Assembly: GCA_017448845.1 (NCBI GenBank)
Contig: JAFSKT010000215.1
Location: 1 to 40,326 of the forward strand
Length of the DNA: 40,326 bases
Origin: Lachnospiraceae bacterium
GTDB taxonomy: Bacteria; Bacillota; Clostridia; Lachnospirales; Lachnospiraceae
Direction of reading: 5' to 3'
Part shown: piece by piece, positions 33,888-40,326 of the stretch
Position numbering within the stretch: the first letter of the stretch is position 1
How the letters are laid out: every line of letters begins with the position of its first letter
Translations under genes and position numbers: made by a program
The notes under the pieces: generated by a model
Databases searched by the model: none
Told to the model about the DNA's origin: nothing
Seen by the model: only the letters and a program-made list of their open reading frames with translations

Positions 33888-35344
33888 TATGCCTCTCCTC
33901 CTTTCCCTGCTTTTGTGCGCTCGGGCGCTATAACTGACTTGCCTCCGCTCTTTGTGATCTTCTCAGTGGGAATTCCCAGTTCACGGTTGATGATCTCCAT
34001 TACACGGGGTGAGCAGAATCCGGCCTGGCATCTTCCCATTCCGGCTCTGGTGCGGCGCTTTACGCCGTCAAGTGAGCGGGCACCGAGAGGTCTTCTCATG
34101 GCGTCTAATATCTCGCCTTCGGAAATGGATTCGCAGCGGCAGATGATCTGTCCGTATGCGGGCTCCTTCTTAATGAGCTCATTCCTTTCCTCAACAGACA
34201 TCTCTGAAGGATTAAGGATGCCCTTCCTCTTGCCGTTCCAGTTGGCCTTCTTTTCGGGCTTAGCCAGGTCACATACGATCCCTGCAACCATCTTTCCGAT
34301 GGCGGGGCTGGATGTAAGACCGGGGGACTCGATTCCGGCACAGTCGATGAATCCGGGAGCTTCCTTAACTTCACCGATAACGAATTCGTGTGCATCTTCA
34401 TGGGCACGGAGTCCGGCAAAGCTGGTGATGACCTTCCTTGCAATGGGAAGATTGTCAACATACATGCCGCCCTTTGCGATAAGGTCGTTGATGCCGGCAG
34501 CGGTTGTAGCCGTAGCTTCCTTATCCTCAATATCAATAGCGGTAGGGCCTACGATCAGGTTTCCGTGAATGGTAGGTGAAACCAGAACGCCCTTACCGAG
34601 CTTGGTGGGCTGAGGGAAAATGGTCTTTGAAACAAAGCCGCCCATTTCCTTATCTAACAGACAGTAATCTCCTCTTCTGGGGGTGATATGGATCTTCTTA
34701 TCGGCAACCATGTTGTGGAATACGTCGGAATAGATGCCGGCAGCGTTCACAACGTACTTTGTCTTGTACTCGCCGTTATTTGTGCGGATATGCCAGATAC
34801 CTTCTTCGTCACGTTTTAAGGTCTCAGCCTCTGTGTTAAAGAAGAAATCAACGCCGTTCATGGCAGCATTCTCAGCCATTGCTATATTCAGCATGAAGGG
34901 GCATATTATTCCGCCTGTGGGAGCATAAAGGGCTGCACAGCACTGATCCGAAAGATTCGGCTCCATCTCATGGAGTTCCTTCTTGTCCAAGATCCTCATA
35001 TCCTTTACGCCATTGGCTATGCCTCTGTCATAAAGGTCCTGAAGTCCTCCCTTTTCCTCTTCATGAATACAGACAACGAGAGATCCGTTCCTCTTAAAAG
35101 GTATATCCAGATCTTCGGCAAGCTGTCCCATCATTTCATTCCCCTCAACATTCAGCTTTGCCATAAGGGAACCTTCTGCAGCGTCAAAGCCCGCATGAAC
35201 AATAGCGCTGTTTGCCTTACTTGTTCCGGAGCAGACATCTTCGCCCTTTTCAAGGACGCAGACATTCAGATCATATTTGGAAAGCTCACGCGCAGTGGCA
35301 CTGCCGCTTACCCCCGCTCCGATAATTATGCAATCATAGGTCAT
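33887..35344 (-). CDS. GlpA-like glycerol-3-phosphate dehydrogenase with BFD-type iron-sulfur domain
   Basis: The enzyme should oxidise glycerol-3-phosphate to dihydroxyacetone phosphate. An FAD site begins YDCIIIGAGVSGSATAREL at the N-terminus, a DAO-type catalytic body follows, and a C-terminal BFD-like [2Fe-2S] domain has cysteines 402, 404, 439 and 444 (CRC ... GRCQAGFC). I choose the ATG at 35344: AAGGA sits 6 nt before it. A near ATG two codons upstream abuts that site. Length 485. An intrinsic terminator lies about 40 nt upstream, so expression may depend on GlpP. Confidence 0.92.
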   Translation of the reverse strand: MTYDCIIIGAGVSGSATARELSKYDLNVCVLEKGEDVCSGTSKANSAIVHAGFDAAEGSLMAKLNVEGNEMMGQLAEDLDIPFKRNGSLVVCIHEEEKGGLQDLYDRGIANGVKDMRILDKKELHEMEPNLSDQCCAALYAPTGGIICPFMLNIAMAENAAMNGVDFFFNTEAETLKRDEEGIWHIRTNNGEYKTKYVVNAAGIYSDVFHNMVADKKIHITPRRGDYCLLDKEMGGFVSKTIFPQPTKLGKGVLVSPTIHGNLIVGPTAIDIEDKEATATTAAGINDLIAKGGMYVDNLPIARKVITSFAGLRAHEDAHEFVIGEVKEAPGFIDCAGIESPGLTSSPAIGKMVAGIVCDLAKPEKKANWNGKRKGILNPSEMSVEERNELIKKEPAYGQIICRCESISEGEILDAMRRPLGARSLDGVKRRTRAGMGRCQAGFCSPRVMEIINRELGIPTEKITKSGGKSVIAPERTKAGKGGEA

Positions 35345-35383
35345 AGTCATTCCTTTCTTAAAATGTACAACACCTTTTTTAAA

Positions 35384-35419
35384 AAACGGCGACAGAGCCT
35401 GATGCTTCCGTCGCCGTTT
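35384..35419 (-). terminator. Intrinsic terminator between glpF and the glpA-like gene
   Basis: A perfect 10-bp stem (AAACGGCGAC with GTCGCCGTTT) with a 16-nt loop is followed on the minus strand by TTTTTT (counting from the stem edge). It is the classic form of a rho-independent terminator, placed before the dehydrogenase gene. In Bacillus GlpP acts at a leader terminator before glpD, so this is the best candidate target. Confidence 0.75.
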
Positions 35420-35468
35420 CTCCCATTCCTTTGGCAATCAATAAATATGTGATTGTCTGAAAGCTTTA

Positions 35469-36197
35469 TTACATTACAATGGCACCCATGCCTGTAAGAA
35501 CATTGTGAAGAACAGAAGCTACGATACCGCCGCAGATAGGAGCAACAAGCGGGATCCAGCCATATCCCCAGTTGGGATCCTTGTTACCCTTGTTGGGTCC
35601 GAGAAGCTGATAAGCAAAACGGGGAGCCGAATCTCTTGCAGCATTCATTGCGTATCCGGTAAGTCCTCCGAAGGAAGCGCCGCAGGCAACGATCACGCCG
35701 TATACGAGGATCCAGCTGACATTTGATGCACCTGCTGCTCCGGGAATAGAAGCAAGGGTGAATACCAGGATGAATGTAGCTACGAACTCTGACAGGAAGT
35801 TAAGCCCTACGTTAGGGATGGAAGGTCCTGTGCAGAAGCAGCCGCGTACTGTGGCATCATCAGCGGTAGCCTTGATATGATCTCCGAAAAGAACCATAAG
35901 GATAGCAGCACCAACAAAGCCGCCCAGCATCTGAGCAATGATGTAGCCGGGAACAAGACCCCATGAAATGCCACCACGGATAGCTGCACCGATGGTAACA
36001 GCGGGATTGAAGTGAGCACCTGAAGCTCCGCCGAAAGTGAATGCCGGAACCATAACTGCCATTCCCCATCCGATAAGGATGTAAACAGCTCCGCCGCCCT
36101 TAAAACCAGACTTCTCAAGATTTACGTTACAACATACACCGTCACCTAAGAGAACAAGAATAGCTGTTCCAATAAACTCAGCAATATAAGCCTGCAT
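35469..36197 (-). CDS. glpF: GlpF glycerol uptake facilitator
   Basis: Six membrane helices and two half-helices of the aquaglyceroporin family give facilitated glycerol entry. The first pore motif is HFNPAVTIG. The second, normally NPARD, reads NAARD here (GYAMNAARDSAPR), an alanine replacing proline. The arginine and aspartate that line the selectivity filter are kept, so a working channel is expected. Length 242. It follows glpK by 117 nt. Confidence 0.94.
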   Translation of the reverse strand: MQAYIAEFIGTAILVLLGDGVCCNVNLEKSGFKGGGAVYILIGWGMAVMVPAFTFGGASGAHFNPAVTIGAAIRGGISWGLVPGYIIAQMLGGFVGAAILMVLFGDHIKATADDATVRGCFCTGPSIPNVGLNFLSEFVATFILVFTLASIPGAAGASNVSWILVYGVIVACGASFGGLTGYAMNAARDSAPRFAYQLLGPNKGNKDPNWGYGWIPLVAPICGGIVASVLHNVLTGMGAIVM

Positions 36198-36257
36198 AAA
36201 CTAAAACCTCCTTTATTTTGAAAAATTATCCGGCCTGCTTATGCAGACCATCGTTTT

Positions 36258-36298
36258 CTGTCCCCCGCCGGAGCATCAGGCACTCCGACAGGGAACAG
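36258..36298 (-). promoter_or_regulatory. Two-part hairpin in the glpK-glpF gap
   Basis: The outer stem (36258-36265 with 36291-36298, one G-U) and an inner 5-bp stem (CGGAG with CTCCG) fold together. No U-tract follows, so it is not a terminator by itself; it may be an antiterminator, a processing site or a stabiliser. The loop region contains AGCATCAGGC, complementary to the loop of the terminator at 35384-35419. Confidence 0.5.
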
Positions 36299-36314
36299 TG
36301 AAAACCTTAATAAA

Positions 36315-37820
<1,506 letters not shown>

Positions 37821-37857
37821 TTACCTCCTTAATCAATAAAACCTTCTCTTAGATTTT

Positions 37858-37877
37858 GGAAGCATTCCCGGGCTTCC
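37858..37877 (-). promoter_or_regulatory. Small hairpin between glpP and glpK
   Basis: GGAAGC at 37858-37863 pairs with GCTTCC at 37872-37877, with an 8-nt loop, in the leader of glpK. No U-tract follows. It may form part of a GlpP response structure or be incidental. Confidence 0.35.
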
Positions 37878-37937
37878 GGCCGTTTCCTTTATTTAATCTG
37901 TATTCCGACTCCTGGTTGAACTGATGAAAACTCAGTA

Positions 37938-38513
37938 CTACAGAAACCAGACCTTTGGATTGGTGGTCGACACAGCCACCGCTCCGTTTGAGAGAGCATT
38001 CATAACCCCTGCCTTGTCCGAAATCAAGCCTCCTGCAATCACCGGCACCCTGCAGATGGAATTTATCCTCTTGATCATGTCGGGAAGGATAATCCCCGGA
38101 AGAAATTCCACAAAGTCAGGCTGCGGTACCCCTGGTTTTGCTCCCTTTTCCATATTTATGAGAGCAAGGCTGTCCAACACAAAATACCGTAGGATGGTAT
38201 TCAACTTCAGCTCCTTGGCATGGGGGATGAGTGCGCTCTTTGTTGTTATGATGCCGTCGGCCACTGTACTGGTTTTAATAAAGTCCAGAGCCACATCTCT
38301 GGAAGAAAGGCCATTTATGAGGTCAACATGAACCATCGCGGTCCGGCCGGCGTCATGTATTCTTTTTACAATGTCCGGTATGGTACAGATATCTCCATAA
38401 AGGATAAAGATCACACTGGAATCGCCGGTAAGAGAAAGCTTAAGTCCCTCGTCATCCTTAACGGCTGCGATTATGGGATTGTCCTCAACCTGCTCGACAA
38501 ACGATCTGCACAT
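37938..38513 (-). CDS. glpP: GlpP glycerol-3-phosphate responsive antiterminator
   Basis: This 191-residue TIM-barrel-like protein binds glycerol-3-phosphate and leader mRNA to block termination at glp genes. Visible motifs are DNPIIAAVKDDEGLK near residue 11, IFILYGDICTIPDIVKRI, MVHVDLINGLS, and the C-terminal PVIAGGLISDKAGV. It is the first gene of the glycerol operon, so it probably controls the genes behind it. Only a purine-rich AAGAAAG precedes the start, giving weak initiation. Confidence 0.94.
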   Translation of the reverse strand: MCRSFVEQVEDNPIIAAVKDDEGLKLSLTGDSSVIFILYGDICTIPDIVKRIHDAGRTAMVHVDLINGLSSRDVALDFIKTSTVADGIITTKSALIPHAKELKLNTILRYFVLDSLALINMEKGAKPGVPQPDFVEFLPGIILPDMIKRINSICRVPVIAGGLISDKAGVMNALSNGAVAVSTTNPKVWFL

Positions 38514-38566
38514 CTTTCTTATTCCAACCTTCCGTGCGGACCTCTGTCTTAAACCCGGTGATCAGT

Positions 38567-38653
38567 GAGGTGCGCACATAATAATAGAACACGAACTATA
38601 AAACAGCCTTATGCTGATTTTTAGCCATGTTCTCTCGTCTCATTAGGCACCTC
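38567..38653 (-). ncRNA. Structured leader RNA upstream of glpP
   Basis: Three nested helices are visible in the leader: an outer 7-bp stem (38567-38573 with 38647-38653), a middle 6-bp stem (38586-38591 with 38628-38633) and an inner 4-bp stem (38604-38607 with 38613-38616). I cannot assign a known riboswitch family. It may be a GlpP or metabolite response element. In the rest of the 38514-38934 gap I see the glp promoter at 38672-38700, an AT-rich stretch and the carB terminator. Confidence 0.5.
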
Positions 38654-38671
38654 GATTCAACTTGTGATAAG

Positions 38672-38700
38672 ACTATAACACGTATTTGTTAAAAATGCAA
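38672..38700 (-). promoter_or_regulatory. Sigma-A promoter of the glp operon
   Basis: The minus strand has TTGCAT (38700-38695), a 17-nt spacer, then TGT directly followed by TATAGT (38677-38672), so the -10 is of the extended type. It would give a leader of about 150 nt before glpP. I see no clear catabolite repression (cre) site close by. Confidence 0.65.
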
Positions 38701-38894
38701 TATTAAAATAAAAAATAACGTAACAAAATATAAAAAAATACTAAATGCAGTTGTTATCCATGGTTTTTTTGCCGATATAATCTATATCATTTTGGGCATT
38801 TTTTCACTTTCATTCGTCAAAATTGCCATTAAGGAACCGGAGGCCGGGTCAAAACAGGTTTAAGGTGTGCCTGACAGCCTGTCGCCCAAATAAA

Positions 38895-38917
38895 AAAGGC
38901 CCTTGAACCGGGCCTTT
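38895..38917 (-). terminator. Terminator of carB
   Basis: An 8-bp stem (AAAGGCCC with GGGCCTTT) with a 7-nt loop, followed on the minus strand by a T-tract. It lies 17 nt beyond the carB stop. Confidence 0.85.
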
Positions 38918-38934
38918 GAAATATACATTATAAG

Positions 38935-40326
38935 TTATCCGATCTTTCCGTGAAGCTCCTGCAGCGACATGACAGGGGAAGTTCCGGATCTCTTCAACTC
39001 CCTTATGCCCTCTGCTGCGGCCCTTGCTGCAGCAATGGTTGTTATATAAGGGATATGGGCCTTTATGGCATCCTTCCTCAAGTAACTGTCATCATGGACA
39101 GTGCCCTTCCCCGCCGGGGAATTTATGATAAGATCCAGCTTTCCGTTAATGATCAGATCTCTCACGTTGGGCCTTCCCTCATAATCCTTATTCACATGCT
39201 CTGCGGGAATGCCGGCCTCTGTGATCTTCTTACAGGTCTCCCCGGTAGCATAGATCTTAAATCCATCCTCATGGAACAATTCCGCTATCTCCGCTGCATC
39301 CGGCTCGTCTTCGGCATTCACGGATATGAGCACCGCTCCCTCTAAGGGCAGCCCGGCTTTTGCAGCCTCTTCCGCTTTGAAGAAGGCTTCTCCCGGAGTA
39401 TTTGCTATTCCTAAAACCTCACCGGTAGAGCGCATTTCAGGCCCCAGAACCGGATCCACTTCAGGGAACATATTGAAGGGGAACACCGCTTCCTTTACCC
39501 CGTAATATGGGATCTTTTTCTCAGGAAGATCCGGCACCGGCGACTTTCTCCCGGTGAGTTCTCCGGTGATTATATCTATGGCTATGGGCACCATGCTTAT
39601 GGCGCAGACCTTTGAAACCAGGGGCACGGTACGGGAAGCCCTGGGGTTTGCTTCCAGAACATAAACCTTTCCGTCCTCTATGGCATACTGCATATTCATG
39701 AGACCCACCACATTCATCTCAGTGGCGATCTTCTTTGTATAATCCCTTATAACCCGGAGAGCCCCCTCTGAAATGTGCTTTGAAGGGATTATGCAGGCGC
39801 TGTCTCCGGAGTGGATACCCGCTAACTCTATATGCTCCATCACCGCCGGCACAAAGGCGTCACTGCCGTCGCTTATGGCGTCTGCCTCACATTCCAGCGC
39901 ATTGTGAAGGAAACGGTCTATAAGTATGGGCCTGTCGGGAGTAACACCCACGGCTGCATTCATATAGTCCTTCATGCTCTCATCATCCCGGACCACTTCC
40001 ATTCCCCGTCCTCCGAGAACGTAGGAAGGACGTACCATTACGGGATAACCTATCCTGTGTGCCAGGGATATGGCTTCTTCAACCGTTGTGGCCATTCCGG
40101 ACTCCGGCATGGGGATTCCCAGCTTATCCATTACAAGCCTGAACTGGTCCCTGTCCTCTGCAAGGTCGATGACCGCAGGGGAAGTACCGAGGATCTTTAC
40201 CCCTTCCTTTTCCAGGTCTGACGCCAGGTTCAGGGGCGTCTGTCCTCCGAACTGGGCAATGACTCCCAGGGGTTTCTCCTTCTTATAGATACTCAGCACA
40301 TCCTCTAAAGTAAGGGGCTCAAAATA
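38935..40326 (-). CDS. carB: Carbamoyl-phosphate synthase large subunit (3' part)
   Basis: Only the last 464 codons are present; the gene runs off the right edge, and the first visible residues are YFEPLTLEDV. CarB makes carbamoyl phosphate for arginine and pyrimidine synthesis. The visible part starts in the second half, with GVIAQFGGQTPLNLASDLE and the second ATP-grasp domain (VMVRPSYVLGGRGMEVV), and ends with the MGS-like allosteric domain (KIYATGETCKKITEAG). It has its own terminator and is a separate unit from the glp genes. Confidence 0.97.
   Translation of the reverse strand, partial: YFEPLTLEDVLSIYKKEKPLGVIAQFGGQTPLNLASDLEKEGVKILGTSPAVIDLAEDRDQFRLVMDKLGIPMPESGMATTVEEAISLAHRIGYPVMVRPSYVLGGRGMEVVRDDESMKDYMNAAVGVTPDRPILIDRFLHNALECEADAISDGSDAFVPAVMEHIELAGIHSGDSACIIPSKHISEGALRVIRDYTKKIATEMNVVGLMNMQYAIEDGKVYVLEANPRASRTVPLVSKVCAISMVPIAIDIITGELTGRKSPVPDLPEKKIPYYGVKEAVFPFNMFPEVDPVLGPEMRSTGEVLGIANTPGEAFFKAEEAAKAGLPLEGAVLISVNAEDEPDAAEIAELFHEDGFKIYATGETCKKITEAGIPAEHVNKDYEGRPNVRDLIINGKLDLIINSPAGKGTVHDDSYLRKDAIKAHIPYITTIAAARAAAEGIRELKRSGTSPVMSLQELHGKIG

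Noticed and set aside
38480..38600. Short frame overlapping the glpP start (for example VRTSLITGFKTEVRTEGW)
   Set aside because: No ribosome site, overlaps glpP in another frame and has no recognisable family; not supported as a gene.
38771..38781. GCCGATAT and TATAAT on the plus strand in the glpP-carB gap
   Set aside because: No TAAA at the right spacing for sigma-28, no good -35 for sigma-A, and no plus-strand gene downstream.

Overview
The window is about 40 kb of a Gram-positive, flagellated anaerobe, most likely a Clostridia/Lachnospiraceae bacterium. This rests on gene content: a single giant fla/che operon carrying FliY (a CheC-FliN fusion) instead of a separate FliN, the small protein FlbD, FlhF-FlhG, a PilZ protein, CheC, and a GlpP antiterminator. 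It also fits AGGAGG-type ribosome sites and sigma-A-like promoters. No 16S or other species marker is present. Almost every gene is on the minus strand, so transcription runs from high to low coordinates.

Region 1 (1-31.4 kb) is the flagellar/chemotaxis operon. In transcription order it reads flgB, flgC, fliE, fliF, fliG, fliH, fliI, fliJ, a motE/ylxF-like gene, fliK, flgD, a TIGR02530-like gene, flgE, an unrecognised lysine-rich gene, flbD, motA, motB, fliL, fliM, fliY, cheY, fliO, fliP, fliQ, fliR, flhB, flhA, flhF, flhG, a ycgR-like PilZ gene, cheB, cheA, cheW and the 5' end of cheC. A good sigma-A promoter (TTGACT, 16 nt, TATAAT) lies upstream of flgB. The operon encodes rod, MS-ring, export gate, switch, stator, hook and chemotaxis signalling, but no flagellin. 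It is tightly packed, with many 1-8 nt overlaps, except at four places: two clusters of perfect hairpins (after fliE and after fliJ), a terminator-flanked island between flgE and flbD, and an AT-rich gap before cheY.

The most striking observation is in fliY. An in-frame TAA (13267-13269) interrupts the FliN/SpoA domain, yet the downstream 39 codons still encode a well-conserved end of that domain. This may be a nonsense mutation, a sequence error or readthrough.

Region 2 (31.4-32.2 kb) holds one plus-strand gene divergent from flgB. It encodes a papain/C39-like protein with a plausible Cys-His-Asn triad and no known function.

Region 3 (32.2-38.7 kb) is a glycerol operon: glpP, glpK, glpF, a GlpA-like glycerol-3-phosphate dehydrogenase, a GlpB-like flavoprotein and a DUF1667 protein with a four-cysteine motif. 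Glycerol enters through GlpF, is phosphorylated by GlpK, and is oxidised by the flavoprotein/iron-sulfur set. A structured leader precedes glpP and an intrinsic terminator precedes the glpA-like gene, both plausible control points for GlpP.

Region 4 (38.9 kb to the end) is the 3' part of carB, ending at its own terminator. I see no tRNA, rRNA, CRISPR array, transposase or prophage gene.
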